Shown: positions 57,569 to 64,000 of the stretch, piece after piece
How the letters are laid out: every line of letters begins with the position of its first letter
Numbering within the stretch: the stretch's first letter is position 1
From: CAMBRQ01 sp945870325
GTDB lineage: Bacteria > Bacillota > Clostridia > Lachnospirales > Lachnospiraceae
Assembly (NCBI RefSeq): GCF_050313795.1
Contig: NZ_JBNPMC010000001.1
Coordinates: 186,001-250,000, forward strand
Length of the DNA stretch: 64,000 bases
Reading direction: 5' to 3'
The notes under the pieces: model-generated
What the model was told of the DNA's origin: nothing
Database searches by the model: none
Seen by the model: the letters and a program-made list of their open reading frames with translations, nothing else
Program-made: the position numbers and the translations under genes

Positions 57569-57872
57569 AATCTCACCTCCCTCCGGCGATCTGGAAAAGT
57601 GTTCGTTTTCGGGGAAAAGATGACCTCTGTATCCAACGGATACCCGAAGGACAAATCACCTGCGCCTGCTTTCCAACAGGCAGCACAGGAAGAAAATAGA
57701 GGGATTTTCGCCCCTAATTGGCACACTAAATTTTAGGCGTAAAAAAGGGCGGCTGCCTTAAAACAGTCGCCCTAATGTGGGGGGATATACAAGATATTTT
57801 TCTGTTCGGATGCCCGAAAACCATTGATATTACTGGGTTTTTCAAAAAGTTCTGTATCGCCACTCGTACCAA
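57569..57872. other. Right-end region of the ICE up to tRNA-Leu
   Basis: No gene is seen. GGCGGTGAGGTTAT-side sequence next to repA (minus) holds its ribosome binding site. At 57747-57775 GGGCGGCTG/CAGTCGCCC forms a hairpin flanked by a T-rich side on the minus strand (TTTTTTACGCC). The last ~90 nt are AT-rich like the chromosome. The element border is somewhere here. Confidence 0.5.
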
Positions 57873-57953
57873 TGCGGATGACAGGACTTGAACCTGCACG
57901 GGAATCCCACTAGATCCTAAGTCTAGCGCGTCTGCCAATTCCGCCACATCCGC
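57873..57953 (-). tRNA. tRNA-Leu (anticodon TAG)
   Basis: Class II tRNA on the minus strand: acceptor GCGGATG/CATCCGC, discriminator A, anticodon stem CTAGA/TCTAG with loop CTTAGGA giving TAG, long variable arm, T-loop GGTTCAAGTCC. It is immediately outside the ICE right end. Confidence 0.95.
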
Positions 57954-58011
57954 ATACGAACCTTATATAATATACACTATTTCCGCTACACTTGTCAATG
58001 ATAATTTTCAG

Positions 58012-58102
58012 GTACACCCCATATATCAATTAGGTCAATTAGGTACACCCCTCATGTCAGATGGGGACGTAGTAAAAGTGCATTTTACCACGTCCCCATC
58101 TG
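58012..58102. repeat. Direct repeat plus long palindrome (REP/MITE-like) after pepV
   Basis: AGGTACACCCC occurs twice (58012, 58041), with CAATTAGGT also doubled. Next to it CAGATGGGGACGT and ACGTCCCCATCTG are arms of a 45-nt palindrome (58058-58102) with a short AAAGTGCATTTT centre. It may act as pepV's terminator. The structure, a short tag repeat beside a perfect hairpin, is like REP sequences mobilised by RAYT transposases. Confidence 0.55.
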
Positions 58103-58105
58103 CTG

Positions 58106-59476
58106 CTATTTCTGTGCTAATTCATACATTGCTGCTGCTACAATCTGGAAAGATGTCATCAATTTATCCACTTCCGCATACTCATTCGGCTGATGAATCA
58201 CTTCCGGATCTCCCGGGAAGATCGGTCCGAATGCTACCATATTATCAAATGCTTTTGCATATGTACCTCCGCCGATTGCAAGAGGTTCCTCTGTACCGCC
58301 AGTCTCTTCTCGATATACTTTCATCAGTTTCTGTACCAGTTCAGAATCCTTCGGAACATATACGAGTCTTCCAGTCTGCTCAATCTCTGCTGTCAATCCA
58401 TATTCCGCTGCTGCTTTCTTCACATTTTCCACCAGAAGCTGCTGATCAGCATTCTGTGGATAGCGAATATCCAGCGTAAAGAATAACTCTTCCGGTGTAC
58501 ATTTGATTACGCCAAAGTTACAGCTTGTATCGCCAGTTTCCTCATCTTCCCAGCAAGCACCGAGAGACTCTCCCTTTGTCTCTGAACCAATCTTCTCTAA
58601 TACAAAATCTGCCATCTTCTGAAGGTCTCCACCAAGATCGATTCCCTGCTCTTTCAATGCTGCAAATAACTGGATTGCTGCATTCACGCCAAGATGAGGC
58701 GTGCTTCCATGTGCACCTCTTCCATTAGAAATCAGAATTGTTTTTCCATCTTCTTTTGAAACAGCGATTGCATCTGTTGCTTTAAAATCAAGATCTCCTT
58801 CTACAACCATGGTACATTTTGGCGTTACAACGTTTTTGGCTGTGCCACCTTCAATAGAAAGGACCTTAATGGCTGATGGATTCTCTACTTTCTTGGTCAC
58901 TTCCCAGAATGTCTGTCCCTTCTCGCAGAAGATAACCGGATACTCTGCATCTGGTGTGAAACCAATTGTCGGAAGTTCTCCACCAACTTCAATATAGTGC
59001 TGTACGCAGGATGATCCATTCTCCTCATCACATCCGAACAGCACGCGGATTCTTCTGCCGATTGGAAGTCCCAAGTCACGAATTGCTTTCATAGCGTAGA
59101 TTGCTCCAATCGTAGGTCCTTTGTCATCGAGTACTCCACGGCCATACATCTTGCCATCTACGATCTCACATCCAAGCGGATCATAATCCCATCCCTCGCC
59201 TAGCGGTACAACGTCCAGATGTCCAAGAACTCCAACCATCTCTTCACCTTCGCCAAATTCAATCCATCCTACTTTATTATCTACATTGCCGGTCTTGAAT
59301 CCAAGTCTCTCCCCTAAAGCCAGCGTCTGATCCAGACATTCTTTGATTGCTTTCCCGTATGGTGCATTCTCTTCCGGTTCTGCCTTCAGACTGTAGATAG
59401 CAACATTTTCTTTGATGCTTTGCATGATCTCATCCTTCATTTCAAGCATTTTCTCGTTCAGTTTTTCGTAAGACAT
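58106..59476 (-). CDS. pepV: M20 family dipeptidase (PepV-like)
   Basis: 456 residues, a cytoplasmic zinc dipeptidase. Metal and catalytic motifs: GHLDVVPLGEGW (His, Asp), GRGVLDDKGPTIGA (bridging Asp), FGCDEENGSSC (catalytic Glu-Glu), FTPDAEYPVI, and the C-terminal His in GDPEVIHQPNEYAEVD. The lid domain is present (NGRGAHGSTPHLGVNA). Length matches PepV. The gene is monocistronic, with GGAGATCG before the ATG. It lies just outside the ICE. Confidence 0.92.
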   Translation of the reverse strand: MSYEKLNEKMLEMKDEIMQSIKENVAIYSLKAEPEENAPYGKAIKECLDQTLALGERLGFKTGNVDNKVGWIEFGEGEEMVGVLGHLDVVPLGEGWDYDPLGCEIVDGKMYGRGVLDDKGPTIGAIYAMKAIRDLGLPIGRRIRVLFGCDEENGSSCVQHYIEVGGELPTIGFTPDAEYPVIFCEKGQTFWEVTKKVENPSAIKVLSIEGGTAKNVVTPKCTMVVEGDLDFKATDAIAVSKEDGKTILISNGRGAHGSTPHLGVNAAIQLFAALKEQGIDLGGDLQKMADFVLEKIGSETKGESLGACWEDEETGDTSCNFGVIKCTPEELFFTLDIRYPQNADQQLLVENVKKAAAEYGLTAEIEQTGRLVYVPKDSELVQKLMKVYREETGGTEEPLAIGGGTYAKAFDNMVAFGPIFPGDPEVIHQPNEYAEVDKLMTSFQIVAAAMYELAQK

Positions 59477-59844
59477 TTTACGATCTCCTTCCTTAATAAG
59501 TAACTATTTTTCTATTCTTACAAGGGATTTTCTGCCCTTGTTGCATACGTTTCACATCTTATTTTATTATAGTACACTTTTGCATTTTCTACAATTCAAT
59601 TATTCAAATCCTTGCTAAAGTGGAAATTACTATTTTGACCACAATACCGACTTCCAAAAAGCAAACTTGATTGAAAACGCTTTAATATCCTAAAGTATAA
59701 TCAAGTATAATCAGAAAATCTAACACTTCTATAACACCTGCTTTTAGCAAGGAAAAAAAGTTCATTGCCCACGAAGCCCGGAAATACGAAGTTTGTGCAA
59801 AAAAAATATCCGGGGAATCATCTTCCTCGGATACCTAAAAACAA
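59477..59844. other. Gene-free stretch between pepV and the tRNA cluster
   Basis: AT-rich. Near pepV it holds the pepV promoter region, with ACTTTAGCAAGG and TATAATAAAA on the minus strand as loose candidates. Near the tRNAs it holds their terminator (59799-59835). Nothing else is recognised. Confidence 0.5.
59799..59835 (-). terminator. Terminator of the tRNA cluster
   Basis: Minus strand TATCCGAGGAAGATGATT and its partner CCCCGGATA arm close a stem (TATCCG/CGGATA with GAGGAA/TTCCCC), followed by TTTTTTTT. Confidence 0.85.
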
Positions 59845-59917
59845 TGAGCGTGCGGGGATTCGAACCCCGGACAACTTGATTAAAAGTCAAGTGCTCTACC
59901 ACCTGAGCTACACGCCC
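59845..59917 (-). tRNA. tRNA-Lys (anticodon TTT)
   Basis: Cloverleaf complete: acceptor GGGCGTG/CACGCTC with one G-T pair, anticodon loop CTTTTAA giving TTT, T-loop GGTTCGAATCC. Last of six tRNAs in one minus-strand unit. Confidence 0.95.
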
Positions 59918-59924
59918 ATAATAA

Positions 59925-59996
59925 CTGGGCTAGTTGGATTCGAACCAACGAGTGCAGGAGTCAAAGTCCTGTGCCTTACCGCTTGGCGATAGCCCA
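59925..59996 (-). tRNA. tRNA-Gln (anticodon TTG)
   Basis: Acceptor TGGGCTA/TAGCCCA, discriminator G, anticodon loop CTTTGAC giving TTG, T-loop GGTTCGAATCC. Confidence 0.95.
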
Positions 59997-60009
59997 ATAA
60001 AAGAAAAAA

Positions 60010-60085
60010 GGGTGGGTAATGGGACTCGAACCCATGATATCCAGAACCACAATCTGGCGCGCTAACCAACTGCACCATACCCACC
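60010..60085 (-). tRNA. tRNA-His (anticodon GTG)
   Basis: Acceptor GGTGGGT/ACCCACC with discriminator C, as typical for tRNA-His; anticodon loop TTGTGGT giving GTG; T-loop GGTTCGAGTCC. Confidence 0.95.
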
Positions 60086-60152
60086 ATATATATTACTTAT
60101 CGAACTACTTGTCCAACTAAGTATCACCTTATTCAGTTTTTCGTGGTTCTAA

Positions 60153-60226
60153 CGAGCCTGGGGGGATTCGAACCCTCGACCTACGGCTTAGAAGGCCGTT
60201 GCTCTATCCAGCTGAGCTACAGACTC
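60153..60226 (-). tRNA. tRNA-Arg (anticodon TCT)
   Basis: Acceptor GAGTCTG/CAGGCTC with one G-T pair, anticodon loop CTTCTAA giving TCT, T-loop GGTTCGAATCC. Confidence 0.95.
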
Positions 60227-60281
60227 ACAAGACTAGCTCTTTAGAACTATACTTTCTTAAATACCTTTCAGGCTTTAAGAA

Positions 60282-60352
60282 AGCGGGTGATGGGAATCGA
60301 ACCCACGTATCTAGCTTGGAAGGCTAGTGTTCTACCATTGAACTACACCCGC
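60282..60352 (-). tRNA. tRNA-Gly (anticodon TCC)
   Basis: Acceptor GCGGGTG/CACCCGC, discriminator T, anticodon loop CTTCCAA giving TCC, T-loop GGTTCGATTCC. Confidence 0.95.
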
Positions 60353-60361
60353 ATAAAACTA

Positions 60362-60436
60362 TCGGGGTGACAGGATTCGAACCTGCGACCTCCTGGTCCC
60401 AAACCAGGCGCTCTAGCCAAGCTGAGCCACACCCCG
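60362..60436 (-). tRNA. tRNA-Pro (anticodon TGG)
   Basis: Acceptor CGGGGTG/CACCCCG, discriminator A, anticodon loop TTTGGGA giving TGG, T-loop GGTTCGAATCC. First gene of the cluster. Confidence 0.95.
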
Positions 60437-60487
60437 ATATTATGTTGTTGTGCCATTTTCAACCATTATCTCCGTGACACAAGAGTT

Positions 60488-60516
60488 ATTATATATTAAG
60501 GGTTCCGGCTTGTCAA
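60488..60516 (-). promoter_or_regulatory. Promoter of the six-tRNA cluster
   Basis: Minus strand TTGACA (60516-60511) and TATAAT (60493-60488), both perfect consensus, 17-nt spacer, about 50 nt before tRNA-Pro. This is a strong sigma-A promoter. Confidence 0.85.
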
Positions 60517-60640
60517 CAACTTTTTTTGTTTTTTTTGCTACTTTTTTGAGGACTTTTTTGAGGATCGTTTTGCGGATTGGATTGCAAAGCCTTCTATGCC
60601 TCATTTGCATACTGCATCCTATATGTACAAAATATTAGCA

Positions 60641-61120
60641 TTACAAGTACTCCAGAGAAAGATGCACGTCGCTATCTCCGTTCAATTCCATAATCATATA
60701 ACTTGGCCTGCGCCCCTGCTGCCTGGGATATGCCACACTCCCCGGATTCAGAGTAATCAGGTCAGGCTCCCTCGTTAAGGCTGGCTTATGTGTATGTCCA
60801 TACATTACAATATCCGCGCCACGCTCCCTCGCTTCCTCTTTCAGCCGCTCTTCACTCATAGAGACATAATAATAATGCCCATGCGTAATGAATACGCGAC
60901 GCCCCTCAATTACGAACTCCTCTTCTCCCGGAAGGTCAGAGAAGAAATCATTATTTCCCCTTACAATATGTGACGGGCAATCTGCCAGCGCAGCAATATA
61001 ATCTTCCCCGCCTTCTGTATCGCCAAGATGAACCAGCATATCAATCGGGCGCACCTTCTCCAGTACTTTTTCCAGATTTCTATGTGATTTGTGTGTATCA
61101 CTTACAATCAGTACTCTCAT
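60641..61120 (-). CDS. YfcE/MJ0936-type metallophosphoesterase
   Basis: 159 residues, complete calcineurin-like phosphodiesterase core: VSDTHKSHRNLE, LVHLGDTEGGEDY, VRGNNDFF, ITHGHYYYV, MYGHTHKP, LNPGSVAYPR. Cytoplasmic; family members hydrolyse phosphodiesters such as cyclic nucleotides, natural substrate unclear. It starts 19 nt after the rdgB stop, as in many Firmicutes where rdgB and this gene are adjacent. Confidence 0.92.
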   Translation of the reverse strand: MRVLIVSDTHKSHRNLEKVLEKVRPIDMLVHLGDTEGGEDYIAALADCPSHIVRGNNDFFSDLPGEEEFVIEGRRVFITHGHYYYVSMSEERLKEEARERGADIVMYGHTHKPALTREPDLITLNPGSVAYPRQQGRRPSYMIMELNGDSDVHLSLEYL

Positions 61121-61139
61121 AAGAATCCTCTCAACTCTG

Positions 61140-61766
61140 TTATTTTTCAGATTCCAGTTTCTTCTCCAGAATCACTCGCATCTTTCGTAAGCCTTCACCT
61201 CTGTGACTCAGTTCATTCTTCTTTTCCGGGGATAACTGCGCGCTCGTGCATCCATATTCCGGCAAGAAAAAGATCGGATCATAGCCGAATCCATTCTCGC
61301 CTTTTATCTCATATCCGATGATGCCTTCCATCGTCCCCCTGACCACTTCGCTGCTTCCATCCGGAAATGCTGCCGCAATCGCACACACGAATCTCGCGGT
61401 ACGCTGCTCATCCGGCACTCCATCCAGACGGTCGATCAGCGTCTGATTCTTGATATCATAAGAAGTATCCTCTCCCATATATCTTGCAGAATAGATTCCC
61501 GGCTCTTTATTCAGATAATCGATCTCCAGCCCGGAGTCATCCGCCAGTATCACTGTATTCCTATACCCAGGCATATCTGCAGCCACCTTCGCAATCTCAG
61601 TCGCCTTAATCAACGCATTTTCTTCAAATGACGTTCCATCTTCTACAACATCCGCTTTGATTCCCGCCTCCTTCTGGGAGAGAATCTCCATCCCCAGATC
61701 TTCAAGAATCATTCGAATCTCTACCATCTTATGTTCATTGCCTGTCGCAAATATTATCTTCTCCAT
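61140..61766 (-). CDS. rdgB: XTP/dITP diphosphatase (HAM1/RdgB family)
   Basis: 208 residues. Removes ITP/XTP and their deoxy forms from the nucleotide pool. Motifs: IFATGNEHKMVEI at the start, TSFEENALIKA, VILADDSGLEIDYLN (catalytic Asp), PGIYSARYMG, GFGYDPIFFLPEYG and SHRGEGLRKM at the end. Length fits. It lies between an rRNA methyltransferase gene and the phosphodiesterase gene in one direction. Confidence 0.95.
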   Translation of the reverse strand: MEKIIFATGNEHKMVEIRMILEDLGMEILSQKEAGIKADVVEDGTSFEENALIKATEIAKVAADMPGYRNTVILADDSGLEIDYLNKEPGIYSARYMGEDTSYDIKNQTLIDRLDGVPDEQRTARFVCAIAAAFPDGSSEVVRGTMEGIIGYEIKGENGFGYDPIFFLPEYGCTSAQLSPEKKNELSHRGEGLRKMRVILEKKLESEK

Positions 61767-61832
61767 CTGTCTTATTCCCTCTTCTGCTTTCTTTTTCCAT
61801 GCGCATCATCCGCTAATCTTTCCCGCTGTTCT

Positions 61833-62987
61833 CTATGCGTCTTTCGTACGTTTCGGCGGCTTTGGTCCCAGAAACTGATAAAAATACGTTTTCAACATTC
61901 CATTATATATCTTGCGGTTCTTATCCGCTTTCCTGCCAAAATACCGCTCTGCCTCTTCATAGGAAGTAATCATATATGCCGACCAGGAATCCAGCCGCTT
62001 ATAACTCTCTCCAAATACTCTGTATAACTGTGGTAAATCCGCCTTGTCTTCCAGCCGTTCCCCATAAGGTGGGTTCGTAACGATGAATCCATATTTTTTT
62101 GGATGGCTCAGATCTCTGACATCCCTCTCCTGAAAATGGATTAAATGTTCGACTCCCGCTTCTCTTGCATTCCTTCTGGCAATCTTAATCACCGAACTGT
62201 CCACATCATACCCCTGTATATCTACATCTATATCATCCTCGATCAGATCATTCGCCTCATTTACCGAATCGTACCATAATTTTCTCGGGATCAGATTCGT
62301 CCATGCCTCCGCTGTAAACGAACGGTTCATCCCCGGAGCAATATTCGCCGCCATCATAGCCGCCTCGATTGGAAATGTTCCGCTTCCGCAGAATGGATCT
62401 ACCAAGATCCTGTCTTTTCTCCATGGTGTCAGCATGATCAGCGAGGCTGCCAGCGTCTCAGTAATCGGCGCCTTGCCGGACACTTCCCGATATCCGCGTT
62501 TATGCAGGGACACGCCAGACGTATCTATTCCGACTGTTACAATATCCTTCATCAGAAATACGCGCACCGGGTAGGATGCCCCATCCTCAGGAAACCATTC
62601 CATATGGTAATGTTCCTGCATCCTCTTAACCATAGCTTTCTTCATAATCGACTGAATGTCCGAAGGACTGAATAATCTGCTTTTTACAGAGGCCGCTTTC
62701 GCCACCCAGAACTTTCCATTCTTCGGAATATAATCTTCCCAGGGAAGTTCTTTCGTCTTATCGAACAGTTCTTCAAAACTCACCGCTTTAAAACTACCTA
62801 CTTTCCACAAGATTCTCTCCGCAGTACGCAAAAAGATGTTCGCACGGCAGACAGCATCCGCATCACCGTAGAATGTAACTCTTCCATCTTCCACTTCCGC
62901 AATCTCATACCCCAAGTCCTGTATCTCTCGTTTCAGCACTGCTTCCAGCCCAAAATGACAGGGGGCGATCAACTCAACTTTTTTCAT
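61833..62987 (-). CDS. THUMP-domain class I SAM-dependent rRNA methyltransferase (RlmL N-terminal/YpsC type)
   Basis: 384 residues from MKKVELIAPCHFGLEAVLKRE at 62987 (GGAG 8 nt upstream); an earlier ATG lacks a site. THUMP domain about 45-155; methyltransferase domain with LVDPFCGSGTFPIEAAMMA (motif I), GYDVDSSVIKIARRNA, and FIVTNPPYGERLEDK (NPPY, N2-guanine methylation motif). It corresponds to the YpsC/RlmL family acting on 23S rRNA guanine. It ends in KPPKRTKDA, basic. It is followed by rdgB after 66 nt. Confidence 0.9.
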   Translation of the reverse strand: MKKVELIAPCHFGLEAVLKREIQDLGYEIAEVEDGRVTFYGDADAVCRANIFLRTAERILWKVGSFKAVSFEELFDKTKELPWEDYIPKNGKFWVAKAASVKSRLFSPSDIQSIMKKAMVKRMQEHYHMEWFPEDGASYPVRVFLMKDIVTVGIDTSGVSLHKRGYREVSGKAPITETLAASLIMLTPWRKDRILVDPFCGSGTFPIEAAMMAANIAPGMNRSFTAEAWTNLIPRKLWYDSVNEANDLIEDDIDVDIQGYDVDSSVIKIARRNAREAGVEHLIHFQERDVRDLSHPKKYGFIVTNPPYGERLEDKADLPQLYRVFGESYKRLDSWSAYMITSYEEAERYFGRKADKNRKIYNGMLKTYFYQFLGPKPPKRTKDA

Positions 62988-63010
62988 ATATTTCTCCAAA
63001 TTCTCTATTT

Positions 63011-63700
63011 TTATGCCGGGCTTACCCATTCCCTCACCTGCTTACGTATCCAATCCGCAAGTTCATCGACTCCTTCGCCGGTCTTCGCTGAGATAAAGAT
63101 AATCTCAATCTTTGGATTCCGCTTCTTCGCATACTCTACAACTTTATCTTTATTAAAATCAAAATATGGCAATACATCTACCTTATTGATGATCAGAAGA
63201 TCACATACTTCATACATCAGTGGATATTTCAGCGGCTTATCGTCTCCCTCTGGCACCGAGAGAATCGTCGCATTCTTCACCGCACCCGTGTCGAATTCTG
63301 CCGGACATACCAGATTACCAACCTTTTCAAGAATCACCATATCGTACTCTTCGCTGTCAATCTCATGCAATCCCTGGCGCGTCATATCCGCATACAGATG
63401 GCACATGCCACCTGTATGTAACTGGATATTCATACCCCTCCGAAATCAATGTCTCGGCGTCTACCGCAGAGTCAATGTCTGCCTCCATAATGCCAATCTT
63501 TATCTCATCCCGAAGTCTTTTAAGCAGCGCCAATAGCGTCGTAGTCTTGCCAGCCCCGGAGACGACATCAGGTTCAGAAGAAACATCTTCTCCTCTTTCA
63601 ACTGATTACGCAGACGATCTGCATCCTGATTATTGTTCTCAAAGATACTTCTTTTTACCTCTATTACACGTATCTCCTTCATATCTGTCATCTCAGGCAT
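63011..63700 (-). pseudogene. hypB: hypB-like GTPase gene with two frameshifts
   Basis: Pieces in order on the minus strand: MTDMKEIRVIEVKRSIFENN through LLNLMSSPG; then, one base short, AGKTTTLLALLKRLRDEIKI, GIMEADIDSAVDAETLISEG; then, after a second slip near 63436, IQLHTGGMCHLYADMTRQGL, NLVCPAEFDTGA, LLIINKVDVLPYF, SAKTGEGVDELADWI. Together these make a full HypB (hydrogenase nickel-insertion GTPase). The first slip falls inside the P-loop (a G missing from the Gly codons), so no single product has a working GTPase. Genuine decay and sequencing error cannot be told apart here. Confidence 0.82.
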
Positions 63701-63776
63701 TACGTTCTATTTCATATTTCAATATATTATACAACGCTTGCCTCCATCAGCACAAGACTTCTTCTCTTATAATCCC

Positions 63777-64000
63777 TCACAAATTCAGCCATCCTCTCGC
63801 ATACACCTTGATTTTCTCAAGACTTGGCTTGATGCTCTGTACGGACCTACGGGAAGATAGGTCTTTCAGTTTTGACTTAAACTTCTTCCATGACTTTGGA
63901 TGAACCCTGATATAAATACCATTTCCGTTCCTTCCCAATGCAAAGCCAAGGAATTTAAAATTTCGGATTGCAAACACACTGACCGTACGGCTTTTCTCTC
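63777..64000 (-). pseudogene. Group II intron maturase/reverse transcriptase, C-terminal fragment at window edge
   Basis: The frame runs in from the right edge: KSRTVSVFAIRNFKFLGFAL, GNGIYIRVHPKSWKKFKSKLKDL and EKIKVYARGWLNL, then a stop. This is the join of the reverse transcriptase thumb and the GIIM maturase domain of LtrA-type proteins (FLGF…VHPKS…GWLN). The usual continuation (YY…) is cut off by the stop, so the 3' end is truncated. No intron domain V was recognised downstream. The remaining 5' part lies outside the window. Confidence 0.65.

Larger units (their letters stand above)
19495..57775. mobile_element. Integrative and conjugative element, Tn1549-like transfer region with serine recombinase
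   Basis: A continuous, GC-richer block bounded by a large serine recombinase on the left and RepA/PcfB on the right. It carries a full conjugation set: relaxase, MobC, VirD4, VirB4, VirB6, PrgI, pilin-like Maff2, NlpC/P60 hydrolase, topoisomerase III, DUF4315, DUF4366 and ArdA fusion. This gene set and order is that of Tn1549-type elements of Firmicutes. The recombinase is of the TnpX type, not the tyrosine integrase of Tn1549. Ends are approximate: serine recombinases leave only a ~2-bp duplication, so I could not fix them by direct repeats. The right end lies before tRNA-Leu at 57873. Confidence 0.8.

Noticed and set aside
19441..57872. Exact attL/attR direct repeats of the ICE
   Set aside because: Serine recombinases leave about 2 bp, and no longer shared sequence was found between the two borders, so the ends stay approximate.

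Overview
The window comes from a low-to-mid GC Gram-positive anaerobe, most likely a member of the Lachnospiraceae (Clostridia). This is inferred from the gene set: a compact lacZ/LacI unit, a minimal SufC/SufB-type Fe-S pair, a type I-C cas remnant, a PepV-type dipeptidase, dense AGGAGG ribosome binding sites, and a Tn1549-like conjugative element carrying a large serine recombinase. All names rest on reading the sequence; no database search was run.

Layout. 1-14.1 kb is chromosomal: a VOC fragment, an ASCH protein, an AraC regulator with an SGNH hydrolase, purC, a decayed DUF4317 gene, a lacI-type regulator overlapping lacZ with a readable promoter and operators, a 5'-nucleotidase family phosphatase, a ferredoxin-like protein and a DUF2804 protein. 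At 12.6-14.1 kb lies the wreck of a type I-C CRISPR-Cas locus: one repeat, intact cas2, and a cas1 whose 5' third is replaced by the start of an IS66-family transposase. tRNA-Leu(CAG), two membrane proteins, the suf-like pair and an anchored SGNH hydrolase follow, to 19.4 kb.

About 19.5-57.8 kb is a visibly GC-richer integrative and conjugative element (ICE). Its left end carries a large serine recombinase, a TnpW-like protein, a sigma factor and an HTH protein. Next comes a cargo block: a LytTR response regulator, a GHKL sensor kinase, a DUF3267 membrane protease, a small cytosolic protein and a 36-residue peptide. Then come the relaxase module (XRE, MobC, relaxase) and a long minus-strand transfer operon: RepA, PcfB, VirD4, Maff2/VirB2-like pilin, VirB6, radical SAM, PrgI, VirB4, BRO protein, cytosine methyltransferase, NlpC/P60, PP-loop protein, DUF4315, DUF4366, topoisomerase III, ArdA fusion.

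Inside the ICE, virD4 is split by a second, nested mobilizable element (48056-55883) with its own serine recombinase, MOBQ relaxase, oriT, primase/helicase and one cargo gene: an RlmA-type rRNA methyltransferase. Ahead of that gene sits a leader encoding MVTFMRLR, which ends like known macrolide-arrest leader peptides. Joining the two virD4 halves at a shared TGG restores an open frame, so the nested element has probably disabled ICE transfer in a reversible way.

After the ICE come tRNA-Leu(TAG), pepV, a six-tRNA cluster (Pro, Gly, Arg, His, Gln, Lys in transcription order), then a minus-strand run of rRNA methyltransferase, rdgB and YfcE-type phosphodiesterase. A frameshifted hypB and a group II intron maturase fragment lie at the right edge.

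Most notable are the drug-responsive-looking leader on the nested element, the virD4 interruption, the two-component/peptide cargo with LytTR-type direct repeats, a C-terminal tail shared by three unrelated ICE proteins, and the cas1-IS66 fusion.
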